Below, one piece after another: positions 1 through 9,622 of a DNA stretch of 64,000 nt (positions within the stretch are counted from its first letter, which is position 1; each line of letters begins with the position of its first letter). The translations under genes and the position numbers were made by a program. Under the pieces are notes generated by a model. It searched no databases and was not told where the DNA came from. It saw nothing but the letters and a program-made list of their open reading frames with translations. Source of the stretch: Bacteroides sp. (GTDB lineage Bacteria; Bacteroidota; Bacteroidia; Bacteroidales; Bacteroidaceae); NCBI GenBank assembly GCA_019414725.1, contig DXLM01000006.1, positions 1 through 64,000 on the forward strand, written 5' to 3'.

Positions 1-2840
1 CTTATGGTACTGCAAAAAAATCAGCTTTTACAGGATCTGCAAAAATGATTCATACAGAACAAATAACTAAACGTCCGGTTACTAATGTCATAGAAAGTTT
101 ATCTGGACAAGTGGCAGGCCTACAAATGACAATGACAAATGGGCAGCCTGGAGAAACTCCAAGCATTCTGATACGTGGCATCAGTTCAATGAGCGCAAAA
201 ACAGATCCCCTCATCGTATTAGACGGTATGCCATACGAAGGAGGATGGAATAACATCAATCCAGCAGATGTAGAATCTATTTCTGTACTAAAAGATGCAG
301 CATCCACAGCTCTTTATGGTGCTCGAGGTGCTAACGGTGTCATAATTATAACAACAAAATCAGCCAAAGCAGGCGATGCAAAAATCACAGTAGACGCTAA
401 ATGGAGTGCCAATACCCGTGGTGAAATAGAATATGACTACATAAAAGATCCAGGAGAATATTATCAAGCACACTATAAAGCATTATACAATTATTATTTA
501 AATGCCCAAGGACAAACTCCTGACCAAGCATATGTCAGCGCAAATACTAATATGATAGGAACCAACAGTCAAACCGGTGGTTTATCCTACAACGTATATT
601 CATATCCTGAAGGAGAATATCTGATTGGTAAAAACGGTCTTCTTAATCCTAATGCAAAATTAGGACGGATAGTAAACGGTTATTATCTCACTCCCGACAA
701 TTGGGTCGATGCTGTATATCATACAGCATTACGCCAAGAATACAACGTCAATATTTCAGGCGGAAGTGATAAAGCACAAATCTATGCTTCTTTTGGATAT
801 TTAGATGAAGACGGTATAGCAGAAGGGTCTGATTATAGCCGTATCACCGGTCGTTTGAAAACCACATATCAGGCTAAACCGTGGATGAGATTTGGCGCCA
901 ACATCAGTTATACACATTCAATACAGAATTCAGCCGCTGGCGGTTTTAGCCAAGCTTTCAATACAGCTCCCATATATCCACTTTACCTACGTGATACAAA
1001 TGGTAAGATCATGCAGGATAAAAATGGTGACATGTACGATTTCGGAGTATCCAACCAAGGTCCTCTAAACCGTCCTATCAACCCGAACTCTAACGGAATA
1101 AAATTAAGTCAGCTCGATACATATAACACCTCTGCAAATACTTTGAATGGAGACGCATTTATAGATATTAATTTCCTGAAAGACTTCAAATTCACATTCA
1201 ATGCAGGCACTTCGATACGTGACAGCCGGTACAAAAATGCTTTAAATCCTTTTTATGGAACAGCAAATTCTTTGAATGGAAGCATCAATGTCCAGCATTG
1301 GCGTCGAACAACCCTCAACCTACAACAAATATTAAATTATAATCATAGCTTCGGATTACATAACGTTTCATTGATGGCAGGTCATGAAAGCTTTAATAAC
1401 GTTTATGAAGAATTATACGCAGCCAAAAACAGTATGTTCTCTTTTTTTCAGAATCAAGAATTAAACGGTGCCATCAGTGGTACCAACGATGAGTCATCCT
1501 ATAAGAGTAAATACAATACTGAAGGATATTTATTCCGAGGTATGTACGACTATGACAGCAAATATTTTTTCCAACTTTCTTACCGGCGCGATGCCTCTTC
1601 CCGCTTTCACCCGGATAATCGCTGGGGTAATTTCTACTCTGTGGGAACTGCCTGGATTCTTACCAAAGAAAAATGGTTGGATGACATTAAATGGCTCGAT
1701 TTATTAAAACTAAAGTTTTCTGTAGGTCAACAGGGTAATGACAGAATAGACGATTTCTTATATGTAGATACTTACAATATCAATAACAGCAATAATGAGT
1801 TATCATTAGGTTTTTCCAGAAAAGGAAATAAAAATATTACCTGGGAAACCAATACAAATATAAATTTAGGTATAGAATTCGAACTATTAAAAGGCAGATT
1901 AAGTGGTAGCATAGAATATTTCAATCGCAGAACTACTGATATGCTTAACCGTTTTTCTGTACCTTTATCATTAGGGTACTCAGGCTATTATGACAATATT
2001 GGTGACATGAATAACAAAGGTGTTGAAATTGATTTAAAATATATACCAGTCAAGACTAGAAACGTAACATGGAATATTGGCTTTAATGCAACACATTATA
2101 GAAATAAGATCAGCCGTCTTGCAGAAAGTAAAAAAACAGACATTATAGATGGACATGCCGGTTATGTAAACGGTCTGTATTATTACGGAGAAGGACTTCC
2201 AATGTATACTAACTATGTTCAAAAATATGCAGGTGTGTCCGAAGAAGGCAAACCACAATGGTATTATACAGATAAGCAAACCGGTGAGATGAAAACAACA
2301 ACAACCTATTCTCAAGCTGATCTATACTTATGTGGTGACGCTGTTCCAGACCTATACGGTGGTATCAATACCTCTCTTTCATTTTATGGTTTTGATTTCT
2401 CTACACAAATAAACTACAGTATAGGAGGTCAGGCATACGACTATGGTTACCAAGCATTAATGTCACCTCCTACTTCAACTCATTTAGGATACAATGTTCA
2501 CAAAGATATTTATAAAGCATGGAGCCCGGAGAATACTCAAAGTGATATTCCACAATGGCAATTCAATGACCTGTACAGTGTAAAAACATCCGACAGGTTT
2601 CTAACTAATGCATCTTCCATAAGTATTCAAAACATTCAATTAGGATATACTTTCAGCAAAAAAACACTTAGAAGTCTATATCTAACTAATCTGCGCATTT
2701 ATGTGGCCTGTGACAATGTTTATTATTGGTCAAAAAGAAAAGGTTTCGATTCACGCGTAACATGGAACGGAAATAAAGATTCATCCGGAGAATATTCAGC
2801 CGTACGCGCATTCTCTGCCGGTCTAAGTTTACAATTCTAA
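1..2840 (+). CDS. SusC/RagA-family TonB-dependent outer-membrane receptor, 5' end cut by window
   Basis: The frame is open from base 3, before the first ATG at 45, and reads YGTAKKSAFTGSAKMI. This is the usual SusC sequence just before the plug domain, so the signal peptide and carboxypeptidase-like N-terminal domain lie outside the window. The plug follows (SIEVLKDAAS-type segment read here as SISVLKDAASTALYGARGA, then GVIIITTK), and then a long beta-barrel ending in the aromatic-rich C-terminus GLSLQF. SusC proteins import large nutrients (glycans or peptides) across the outer membrane using TonB energy, with a SusD lid. The SusD partner starts 23 bases downstream. No glycoside hydrolase or regulator is visible, so the substrate cannot be named. 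Confidence 0.95.
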   Translation, partial: YGTAKKSAFTGSAKMIHTEQITKRPVTNVIESLSGQVAGLQMTMTNGQPGETPSILIRGISSMSAKTDPLIVLDGMPYEGGWNNINPADVESISVLKDAASTALYGARGANGVIIITTKSAKAGDAKITVDAKWSANTRGEIEYDYIKDPGEYYQAHYKALYNYYLNAQGQTPDQAYVSANTNMIGTNSQTGGLSYNVYSYPEGEYLIGKNGLLNPNAKLGRIVNGYYLTPDNWVDAVYHTALRQEYNVNISGGSDKAQIYASFGYLDEDGIAEGSDYSRITGRLKTTYQAKPWMRFGANISYTHSIQNSAAGGFSQAFNTAPIYPLYLRDTNGKIMQDKNGDMYDFGVSNQGPLNRPINPNSNGIKLSQLDTYNTSANTLNGDAFIDINFLKDFKFTFNAGTSIRDSRYKNALNPFYGTANSLNGSINVQHWRRTTLNLQQILNYNHSFGLHNVSLMAGHESFNNVYEELYAAKNSMFSFFQNQELNGAISGTNDESSYKSKYNTEGYLFRGMYDYDSKYFFQLSYRRDASSRFHPDNRWGNFYSVGTAWILTKEKWLDDIKWLDLLKLKFSVGQQGNDRIDDFLYVDTYNINNSNNELSLGFSRKGNKNITWETNTNINLGIEFELLKGRLSGSIEYFNRRTTDMLNRFSVPLSLGYSGYYDNIGDMNNKGVEIDLKYIPVKTRNVTWNIGFNATHYRNKISRLAESKKTDIIDGHAGYVNGLYYYGEGLPMYTNYVQKYAGVSEEGKPQWYYTDKQTGEMKTTTTYSQADLYLCGDAVPDLYGGINTSLSFYGFDFSTQINYSIGGQAYDYGYQALMSPPTSTHLGYNVHKDIYKAWSPENTQSDIPQWQFNDLYSVKTSDRFLTNASSISIQNIQLGYTFSKKTLRSLYLTNLRIYVACDNVYYWSKRKGFDSRVTWNGNKDSSGEYSAVRAFSAGLSLQF

Positions 2841-2863
2841 TCAACACATAAACAATCAAGAAT

Positions 2864-4594
2864 ATGAAAAAGAAATATATTACCAAACTAATGATTGCTG
2901 CATGTCTGTCATCAGCATTAAGCTTAAACAGTTGTATCGAAGAGGTATTTCCAGAAAGTAGCACAGCTACCATAGACCAAATAGGAAAATCTGACCAAGC
3001 TATCAGCGCAATGGTAAATTCAGTAGTCGCATTTATTAATGCATTTAGAAGTTACGGTCCACAATTTTATCATGATTTTGGATATAGTGGATATAATTTA
3101 ATCAGAGAAAGTGCATGCGAAGACTTCTTCTGCCACGAACCCAAATTTGACTTTTTTGATACTTATGGAGTATGTAATGATTTGGGTGATGCCGATGTTG
3201 TCAATACCATTTGGTATTATAACTACAAGTTTCTGAATAATGTAAATAATGCACTGAGTGCTTTAGAAAAAGCAGATGATGCACCCGAAAACAAGTATTA
3301 TAAAGGTATATGCCTATCTTATAGAGCCATGATATACATGGACTTAGTCCGAATGTATGAATATAAAAAAACAGGAGTAGAGAAATTAGATGCAGAAGCA
3401 GCCAGTAAAAATTTATATGGCATAACCGTACCTATTATTACCGCTGAAACCACAGAAGAAGAAGGGCGTAATAATCCACGTGCTCCCTTCTATGCCGTAT
3501 ACAAATTCATATTAGATGACCTAGCCTCAGCTGAGGAGCTTTTGAGTGATTATCAACGCCCAACCAAAAACTTGCCCTGTACCCCGGTTGTCCATGGTCT
3601 GATGGCACGTATGTGGCTGGAAATGGGATCTCGTTTCGAACTTTACCCTGAAGATCTCAACACCCTAAACAACAATACAGATTTAAACATTGCATCAAAA
3701 GAAACTTGTTTCACTAAAGCAGCCGAATACGCACGCAAAGTCATTAACGAAAGCGGAGCAATGCCTCTGACCGAAAAGGAATGGTTTGGTGGAGACAGCT
3801 ATACTACCGGCTTCAACAGTGTACTAACCAATTCATGGGTATGGGGATCCATCATGACTACCGAGGATGTACATAGCTATTGGCTCAACTTTGCCGGAAG
3901 CATGTGTCCTGAACAAACTTTCGGTTACGGTAACCGAAAATGGCAAGGATACAAGCTTATCGGCAAAAAATTGTTCGATCAAATACCAAATGCAGACTGG
4001 CGAAAAACAACTTGGATTGCTCCTGAAGATGCACACAAAGCTCCCGGAACTAAATATAGAACTTTGTTGACCGATGATGATTTCGCTGATATGCCTCCAT
4101 ATACAGGTATCAAATTCCGACCTAAAAATGGAGAAATGAACGATTATACAATCGGAGCTGCCGTTGACTATCCGTTAATGCGTATAGAGGAAATGTATTT
4201 AATCGAAGCCGAAGCAATAGGAATGAGCCAAGGATTAGCAGCCGGTATTTCTAAATTAGAAGATTTCGTAAATACATTTCGTTATAATACTTCTGTGGGT
4301 AGCTATACATGTAAAGCAAATGATCTAAAAGAGTTTCAAAAGAAGGTTGTTGAACAGAAACGTATTGAATTCTGGGGTGAAGGGATCATCTTTTGGGATT
4401 ACAAACGGTTAGAGTTACAAGTTGTTCGTGGTTATCCGGGTACTAATGCTCCTATCGGATATCGATTTAATTCAATAGAAGGCTACTGTGCGCCCTGGAT
4501 GAATATCTTTATCAGTCTTTATGAAAATGTATTCAACAAAGGTGCTGTTTTAAATCCTGATCCTTCACAAGCCATCAAAGAATGGGTAGAATAA
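2864..4594 (+). CDS. SusD/RagB-family nutrient-binding lipoprotein
   Basis: The 576-residue protein begins with a lipoprotein signal ending in LNSC (Cys about residue 24). It therefore should sit on the cell surface as the lid of the upstream SusC barrel. The body has the SusD pattern: a helical TPR-like scaffold (YRAMIYMDLVRMYEY), a C-terminal RIEEMYLIEAEA segment, and the conserved KRIEFWGEGIIFWDYKRL block near residues 495-515. It is co-transcribed with the receptor 23 bases upstream, and a hairpin at 4621-4658 probably ends the operon. The ligand is not deducible from sequence. Confidence 0.95.
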   Translation: MKKKYITKLMIAACLSSALSLNSCIEEVFPESSTATIDQIGKSDQAISAMVNSVVAFINAFRSYGPQFYHDFGYSGYNLIRESACEDFFCHEPKFDFFDTYGVCNDLGDADVVNTIWYYNYKFLNNVNNALSALEKADDAPENKYYKGICLSYRAMIYMDLVRMYEYKKTGVEKLDAEAASKNLYGITVPIITAETTEEEGRNNPRAPFYAVYKFILDDLASAEELLSDYQRPTKNLPCTPVVHGLMARMWLEMGSRFELYPEDLNTLNNNTDLNIASKETCFTKAAEYARKVINESGAMPLTEKEWFGGDSYTTGFNSVLTNSWVWGSIMTTEDVHSYWLNFAGSMCPEQTFGYGNRKWQGYKLIGKKLFDQIPNADWRKTTWIAPEDAHKAPGTKYRTLLTDDDFADMPPYTGIKFRPKNGEMNDYTIGAAVDYPLMRIEEMYLIEAEAIGMSQGLAAGISKLEDFVNTFRYNTSVGSYTCKANDLKEFQKKVVEQKRIEFWGEGIIFWDYKRLELQVVRGYPGTNAPIGYRFNSIEGYCAPWMNIFISLYENVFNKGAVLNPDPSQAIKEWVE

Positions 4595-4620
4595 AATTCA
4601 TATAAAACTTATTTCATAAA

Positions 4621-4658
4621 GAATGGGGAGCTGTCATAAAAAAGACAGCCCCTCATTC
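4621..4658 (+). terminator. Probable terminator after SusC/SusD operon
   Basis: The arms at 4621-4635 and 4644-4658 form a 15-base stem with one G-U pair and one mismatch around an A-rich loop, 26 bases after the SusD stop. Bases 4659-4787 are AT-rich and hold nothing else I can identify. Confidence 0.65.
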
Positions 4659-4787
4659 TTATAGAACACAATTTGATATCACCATACATTAAATTACCTA
4701 GAATAAATACAATACCCTTTATTGATTAAAACAGAAAAACAAGCAAGACAAAAATAGCACACATCATAAAAAACAATTCCAACCCTA

Positions 4788-5573
4788 CTATTTTTCTTCC
4801 TTTTTAGCCTCATTCCATATAGCATCCATTTCTTCCAAAGTCATATTCTTCAAGTTCTTTCCCTGTTTGATGGTGTGTTCCTCTAAGTAATTGAAACGAC
4901 GGATAAACTTCTGGTTAGTGAGTTCCAATGCATTATCCGGATTAATCTTGTAAAGGCGGGCCGCGTTTATAAGACTGAACATTACATCACCGAATTCCGC
5001 TTCCGCCTTCTCCTTATCCATGTTCTCCACCTCAGCTTCAAACTCGCCGATCTCCTCTTTTACTTTAGTCCAAACCTGCGAACGCTCCTCCCAATCAAAT
5101 CCCACGTTGCGGGCCTTATCCTGAATGCGGTATGCCTTGATTAGCGAAGGTAAAGCAGAAGGTACTCCACTCAAAACCATTTTGTTACCATCCTTTTCCT
5201 TCATCTTCAACTGTTCCCAATTTTCAGTCACCTTCTCGGCAGTCTCGGCTTTCACTTCGCCAAAAACATGAGGATGACGGAAAATCAGCTTCTCACAAAG
5301 ACAGTCACACACATCCTTGATATCAAAATCTCCTGTTTCACTACCTATCTTTGCATAAAAGGCCACATGCAACAACACATCACCCAACTCTTTACAGATA
5401 TCCTTCTTGTCATCCTTCATCAAAGCATCACAAAGTTCGTAAGTTTCTTCAATCGTATTAGGACGCAGACTTTCATTCGTCTGTTTCCGATCCCAAGGAC
5501 ACTTCTCTCGCAACTCGTCTAAAATATCGAGGAAGCGGCCAAATGCTTCCATTTGTTCTTTTCTTGTATGCAT
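4788..5573 (-). CDS. mazG: Nucleoside triphosphate pyrophosphohydrolase MazG
   Basis: MazG hydrolyses (d)NTPs to the monophosphate and pyrophosphate, clearing non-canonical nucleotides. At 261 residues it has the duplicated MazG arrangement of E. coli MazG: a first domain with KCPWDRKQT, EETYEL and ELGDVLLHVAFYAKI, and a second with VKEEIGEFEAE and EFGDVMFSLIN. I chose the ATG at 5573 (MHTRKEQMEAF). A longer frame to 5648 exists, but it runs through the promoter at 5602-5610 and would start upstream of the likely transcription start. The gene is divergent from valS. Confidence 0.93.
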   Translation of the reverse strand: MHTRKEQMEAFGRFLDILDELREKCPWDRKQTNESLRPNTIEETYELCDALMKDDKKDICKELGDVLLHVAFYAKIGSETGDFDIKDVCDCLCEKLIFRHPHVFGEVKAETAEKVTENWEQLKMKEKDGNKMVLSGVPSALPSLIKAYRIQDKARNVGFDWEERSQVWTKVKEEIGEFEAEVENMDKEKAEAEFGDVMFSLINAARLYKINPDNALELTNQKFIRRFNYLEEHTIKQGKNLKNMTLEEMDAIWNEAKKEEK

Positions 5574-5601
5574 AATCAGTTTATTAATATCATTTTGTAG
5601 T

Positions 5602-5610
5602 GCAAAAGTA
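5602..5610 (-). promoter_or_regulatory. Bacteroides-type -7 element for mazG
   Basis: The minus strand reads TACTTTTGC, a full match to TAnnTTTG plus C. Transcription would start near 5595, giving a leader of about 20 bases before the ATG at 5573. No good -33 TTTG is seen at the usual spacing. Confidence 0.6.
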
Positions 5611-5633
5611 CATAATAATCCAACGACTTTTAT

Positions 5634-5642
5634 TAATTTTGC
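5634..5642 (+). promoter_or_regulatory. Bacteroides-type -7 element for valS
   Basis: TAATTTTGC matches TAnnTTTG plus C. It is 24 bases from, and divergent to, the mazG -7 element. Start of transcription is expected near 5649, 35 bases before the valS ATG. The -33 element is weak or absent. Confidence 0.55.
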
Positions 5643-5683
5643 ACTCAATTATGCGATAATCAATTAAATAAATAAAATATAAA

Positions 5684-8311
5684 ATGGAATTAGCAAGTAA
5701 GTACAATCCCGCTGACGTGGAAGGAAAATGGTATCAGTATTGGCTGGACAACAAACTCTTTAGTTCAAAACCCGACGGACGTGAACCTTACACAGTCGTC
5801 ATTCCACCACCCAACGTAACCGGAGTACTCCATATGGGACACATGCTAAACAATACCATTCAGGATATATTAGTACGCCGTGCCCGCATGGAAGGCAAGA
5901 ATGCCTGCTGGGTGCCGGGAACCGACCATGCTTCCATTGCCACAGAAGCCAAAGTGGTGAACAAACTGGCCGGACAAGGTATAAAGAAAACTGACCTTAG
6001 CCGTGACGAATTCCTGAAACATGCCTGGGCGTGGACAGAAGAACATGGAGGTATTATCCTGAAACAGCTGCGCAAACTAGGTGCATCCTGCGATTGGGAC
6101 CGTACAGCATTCACCATGGACGAAGAACGTAGCGAAAGTGTCATCAAAGTATTCGTAGACCTTTACAACAAAGGTTTGATCTATCGCGGTGTACGCATGG
6201 TAAACTGGGACCCAAAAGCACTGACAGCTCTCAGTGATGAAGAAGTTATTTATAAGGAAGAACACAGCAAACTGTATTATCTCCGTTACAAAGTAGAAGG
6301 TGATGCTGAAGGACGCTATGCGGTAGTTGCTACCACTCGTCCCGAAACAATTATGGGAGATACTGCCATGTGTATCAATCCCAATGACCCGAAAAACCAA
6401 TGGCTGAAAGGCAAAAAGGTAATTGTACCACTGGTAAACCGTATCATTCCGGTTATCGAAGACGACTACGTAGACATTGAATTTGGTACAGGATGTCTGA
6501 AAGTAACACCCGCCCATGATGTGAATGACTATATGCTTGGCGAAAAATATAACTTGCCCAGCATTGATATCTTCAATGATAACGGAACACTGAGCGAAGC
6601 TGCCGGACTGTATGTAGGTATGGACCGTTTTGATGTACGTAAACAGATTGAACAAGACTTGCAATCTGCCGGATTGCTGGAAAAGGTAGAAGCTTATACT
6701 AATAAGGTAGGTTTCTCGGAACGTACCAATGTAGCCATCGAACCGAAACTGTCCATGCAGTGGTTCTTGAAGATGCAACATTTTGCAGACATGGCATTGC
6801 CTCCTGTAATGAATGATGAACTGAAATTCTATCCTGCCAAATACAAGAACACCTACAAAAACTGGCTGGAAAATATCAAAGACTGGTGTATCAGCCGCCA
6901 GCTTTGGTGGGGACATCGCATTCCGGCATACTTTCTGCCCGAAGGCGGTTATGTAGTAGCCGAAACAGCGGAAGAAGCTTTGAAGTTGGCACAAGAAAAA
7001 ACCGGTAATACCAATCTGAAAATGGAAGATTTACGTCAAGACGATGACTGTCTGGACACTTGGTTCTCTTCATGGCTGTGGCCCATTTCTTTATTTAACG
7101 GTATCAATAATCCTAATAATGAAGAAATAAACTACTATTATCCTACTAGTGACTTGGTTACAGGACCGGATATCATTTTCTTCTGGGTGGCACGAATGAT
7201 TATGGCAGGATATGAATATAAAGGTGATATGCCGTTCAAAAACGTTTATTTCACAGGCATCGTACGCGACAAACTGGGACGTAAGATGTCAAAGTCTTTG
7301 GGTAATTCACCCGACCCGTTGGAACTAATTGACAAGTATGGTGCCGATGGCGTGCGAATGGGTATGATGCTTGCCGCTCCCGCAGGAAACGATATTTTAT
7401 TTGATGATGCGTTATGTGAACAAGGACGTAACTTCAATAACAAAATATGGAATGCATTCCGCTTGGTGAAAGGTTGGGAAGTTGCCGATATTGCACAGCC
7501 CGAATATGCAAGACTGGCCACTGAATGGTTTGAATCCATGTTGGCAAAAACAGCTGCAGAAGTAGCTGACTTATTCGGCAAATATCGTTTGAGCGAAGCA
7601 CTGATGGCTGTATACAAATTATTCTGGGACGAATTCTCAAGCTGGTATCTGGAAATGATCAAGCCGACATACGGACAACCCATTGACAAAGCGACCTATG
7701 AAAAAACTTTAGGCTTCTTTGATAACTTGCTGAAGTTGCTGCATCCGTTCATGCCTTTCATTACCGAAGAGTTATGGCAACATATATATGACCGCAAAGA
7801 AGGGGAAAGCCTGATGGTCCAGCAATTGAACATTCCGACTGCTTGTAATGAGATTATCGTCAAAGAATTTGAAGTAGTGAAAGAAGTAATCGGTGGTATC
7901 CGTACTATTCGTTTACAGAAAAACATTGCACAGAAAGAAACTTTGGAGTTGCAAGTAGTAGGTGTAAATCCAGTAGCTACATTCAATCCTGTTATTACTA
8001 AATTGTGTAACCTCTCTTCTATCGAAGCCGTAGAGAATAAAGCTGACGGCTCCGGCTCATTTATGGTAGGTACCACTGAATATGCCATACCATTGGGCAA
8101 TTTAATCAACACAGAAGAAGAACTGGCAAAACTGGAGGCTGATTTAAAATATCAGGAAGGCTTTTTGCAAAGTGTATTGAAAAAATTAAGCAATGAAAAA
8201 TTTGTCAGCAAAGCACCAGCCAACGTTATTGATATGGAACGTAAGAAACAGGCTGATGCAGAAAGCAAAATAGCTTCTTTAAAAGAAAGTATTGCTGCTC
8301 TGAAAAAATAA
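5684..8311 (+). CDS. valS: Valine--tRNA ligase
   Basis: This class I aminoacyl-tRNA synthetase charges tRNA-Val. At 875 residues it is normal length. The ATP-binding HIGH motif appears as [13 protein letters not shown] (residues 41-53) and the KMSKS loop is exact at 534-538. The editing domain (about 200-410) contains [13 protein letters not shown]. The anticodon-binding domain follows KMSKS, and the C-terminal coiled-coil arm (about 805-875, rich in Lys/Glu/Ala) that contacts the tRNA elbow is present. A hairpin at 8321-8357 follows the stop. Confidence 0.98.
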   Translation: MELASKYNPADVEGKWYQYWLDNKLFSSKPDGREPYTVVIPPPNVTGVLHMGHMLNNTIQDILVRRARMEGKNACWVPGTDHASIATEAKVVNKLAGQGIKKTDLSRDEFLKHAWAWTEEHGGIILKQLRKLGASCDWDRTAFTMDEERSESVIKVFVDLYNKGLIYRGVRMVNWDPKALTALSDEEVIYKEEHSKLYYLRYKVEGDAEGRYAVVATTRPETIMGDTAMCINPNDPKNQWLKGKKVIVPLVNRIIPVIEDDYVDIEFGTGCLKVTPAHDVNDYMLGEKYNLPSIDIFNDNGTLSEAAGLYVGMDRFDVRKQIEQDLQSAGLLEKVEAYTNKVGFSERTNVAIEPKLSMQWFLKMQHFADMALPPVMNDELKFYPAKYKNTYKNWLENIKDWCISRQLWWGHRIPAYFLPEGGYVVAETAEEALKLAQEKTGNTNLKMEDLRQDDDCLDTWFSSWLWPISLFNGINNPNNEEINYYYPTSDLVTGPDIIFFWVARMIMAGYEYKGDMPFKNVYFTGIVRDKLGRKMSKSLGNSPDPLELIDKYGADGVRMGMMLAAPAGNDILFDDALCEQGRNFNNKIWNAFRLVKGWEVADIAQPEYARLATEWFESMLAKTAAEVADLFGKYRLSEALMAVYKLFWDEFSSWYLEMIKPTYGQPIDKATYEKTLGFFDNLLKLLHPFMPFITEELWQHIYDRKEGESLMVQQLNIPTACNEIIVKEFEVVKEVIGGIRTIRLQKNIAQKETLELQVVGVNPVATFNPVITKLCNLSSIEAVENKADGSGSFMVGTTEYAIPLGNLINTEEELAKLEADLKYQEGFLQSVLKKLSNEKFVSKAPANVIDMERKKQADAESKIASLKESIAALKK

Positions 8312-8320
8312 AAAAATATA

Positions 8321-8357
8321 CCGCTTTACAGAGATTGCAACATTCTATGTAAAGCGG
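8321..8357 (+). terminator. Terminator after valS
   Basis: Perfect 9-base arms (8321-8329 and 8349-8357, CCGCTTTAC/GTAAAGCGG) lie 10 bases after the valS stop and are followed by a T-rich run. Confidence 0.7.
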
Positions 8358-8376
8358 TCATCACTTCTTTTTTAAT

Positions 8377-8466
8377 AAAGAGATGTGTCAAAAGTAATTC
8401 TGCTATTGTCTTGCTGCAAAGCTCGGATAGTTTTGATAATTACTTCAAATTTTGACACATCTCTTT
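8377..8466. repeat. Long imperfect inverted repeat between convergent genes
   Basis: Perfect 17-base arms at 8377-8393 and 8450-8466 (AAAGAGATGTGTCAAAA and its complement) enclose 56 bases. Within these, GTAATT (8394-8399) and AATTAC (8438-8443) can extend the pairing after a bulge. It lies between valS and a convergent gene, so it could be a terminator for the minus-strand gene or a small dispersed palindromic element. Confidence 0.6.
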
Positions 8467-8491
8467 CTTTTTTCTAATTGTCTTTCATTAT

Positions 8492-8932
8492 TCAACGGGT
8501 ATGATCTTTCCTGTTTTTCTGAGAAATTTTCAATTCTACTATAAAAGCAACTACCAAGCCCAAACCACCAAAAAGCAAGACATTTGCACCATAAATCAAT
8601 GAAGTTAACTCGCTCATGCGCCAATTACGCTCTGTGAAATAATCGGGAACCGTGGTTACACAAATAATATAACCAGTCAACAACCCTAGTCCCATACCCA
8701 GCAACAAACAGCCAAATTTCAAGGCCGAGAAAGAAATCGGGGAAGATGACATGAAAGGAGTTCCTACAGGAAGAGGCAGGCTAAGCCTGTTCCCCAACAT
8801 GGAAGGATCTAACTTGTCTCCCAATTTTTCTATCATAGTAAGACGCTCTTTCTTACCAACAAAAAGTTCAAATAATTTGTAGATTCCTAATGTAATGATA
8901 CCTACAACAATCCAACCGGTAATGTAACCCAT
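8492..8932 (-). CDS. Small integral membrane protein, DUF6249-like
   Basis: The 146-residue protein has three predicted membrane segments: about 3-23 (GWIVVGIITLGIYKLFELF), about 74-94 (KFGCLLLGMGLGLLTGYIICV) and about 110-132 (IYGANVLLFGGLGLVVAFIVEL), with a cytoplasmic-looking loop KKERLTMIEKLGDKLD between the first two. This layout fits the DUF6249 proteins that I associate with Bacteroidetes ECF sigma loci; no biochemical function is known to me. It diverges from the sigma gene, and its own promoter (8977-9005) mirrors the sigma promoter, so it is probably a member of the same regulon. Confidence 0.75.
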   Translation of the reverse strand: MGYITGWIVVGIITLGIYKLFELFVGKKERLTMIEKLGDKLDPSMLGNRLSLPLPVGTPFMSSSPISFSALKFGCLLLGMGLGLLTGYIICVTTVPDYFTERNWRMSELTSLIYGANVLLFGGLGLVVAFIVELKISQKNRKDHTR

Positions 8933-8976
8933 AATTTATTCGTATTTAAGTTATTAATTTTGTTCCTTTGTATTCA

Positions 8977-9005
8977 TTAGACGCTGCGTAGCCAAAGAGG
9001 TTACA
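8977..9005 (-). promoter_or_regulatory. ECF-type promoter for the DUF6249-like gene
   Basis: On the minus strand there is TGTAACC (8999-9005), a 15-base spacer, then CGTCTAA (8977-8983). This has the GTAAC / CGTC layout of ECF sigma promoters, not the housekeeping TAnnTTTG form. The start of transcription should be near 8970, giving a leader of about 38 bases. Confidence 0.7.
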
Positions 9006-9039
9006 CTTTTGAGAAAGAAAAAAATATTTTCTCTTTTTA

Positions 9040-9068
9040 TGTAACCTCTCTCCCAGCCCTGCGTCTAA
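9040..9068 (+). promoter_or_regulatory. ECF-type promoter for the sigma factor gene (autoregulation)
   Basis: TGTAACC (9040-9046), a 15-base spacer, then CGTCTAA (9062-9068). It is the exact mirror image of the minus-strand promoter, with the centre of symmetry between 9022 and 9023. The ATG of the sigma gene is only 8 bases past the -10 element, so the transcript may be leaderless or nearly so. Confidence 0.72.
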
Positions 9069-9076
9069 TAGACAAA

Positions 9077-9622
9077 ATGGAAAACGACGAAACACATATT
9101 ATTCATAGGATATTAAAAGGAGAAACTTCTCTCTACGAATACTTCTTGGATAAATACAGTCAGCAAGTATTTATCTTGATTATACGCATCGTGGAGAATC
9201 AGGAGGATGCGGAAGAGTTGACCCAGGATACGTTCTTGAAAGCCTTTGAACATCTTTCGTCGTTTAAAGCAGAGAGTAGTTTCTCTACATGGATATACCG
9301 CATTGCATATAACACCGCCATATCGGCAACCAGAAAAAGAAAACAAGAGTTAATTGTTATGGACAGTGCCATGTTAATGAATATATCCGACCAGCAAATA
9401 GACGATGCCCTGAATGATGAAAGCGGGGAACGGGTAGGAAAGCTCAATAAGGCCATCAAGAAACTGGATGCAGAAGAACGCGCCTTGATTTCCCTATTTT
9501 ATAATGAAGAGAAAACTATCGGTGAAATCGCTCTTATCCTGGGACTGACGGAAAGCAATGCAAAAGTAAAATTGCATCGAATAAGAAAAAAATTATATAT
9601 ACTCATAACAGAAGCAGAATGA
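9077..9622 (+). CDS. RNA polymerase sigma factor, ECF (sigma-70) family
   Basis: The 181-residue protein has only regions sigma-2 and sigma-4, as ECF factors do. Sigma-2 spans about 5-90 (LYEYFLDKYSQQVF, then EDAEELTQDTFLKAF and STWIYRIAYNTA, the core-binding and -10 recognition helices). Sigma-4 spans about 120-178 (KLDAEERALISLFYNEEKT, then the helix-turn-helix IGEIALILGLTESNAKVKLH). It is preceded by an ECF-type promoter, suggesting autoregulation. It overlaps the next gene by ATGA, suggesting translational coupling to a likely anti-sigma protein. The stress it senses is unknown. Confidence 0.95.
   Translation: MENDETHIIHRILKGETSLYEYFLDKYSQQVFILIIRIVENQEDAEELTQDTFLKAFEHLSSFKAESSFSTWIYRIAYNTAISATRKRKQELIVMDSAMLMNISDQQIDDALNDESGERVGKLNKAIKKLDAEERALISLFYNEEKTIGEIALILGLTESNAKVKLHRIRKKLYILITEAE

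Noticed and set aside
391..400. Another CGTCTA-like ECF -10 element (TAGACGCTAA in SusC)
   Set aside because: Inside coding sequence with no GTAAC element at 15 bases, so treated as chance.
5574..5648. N-terminal extension of mazG
   Set aside because: It would overlap the mazG -7 element and start upstream of the expected transcript.
6077..6994. 305-codon open frame antisense to valS
   Set aside because: It is the complement of a clear valS coding region, has no promoter or recognisable domain, and its protein lacks any family pattern.
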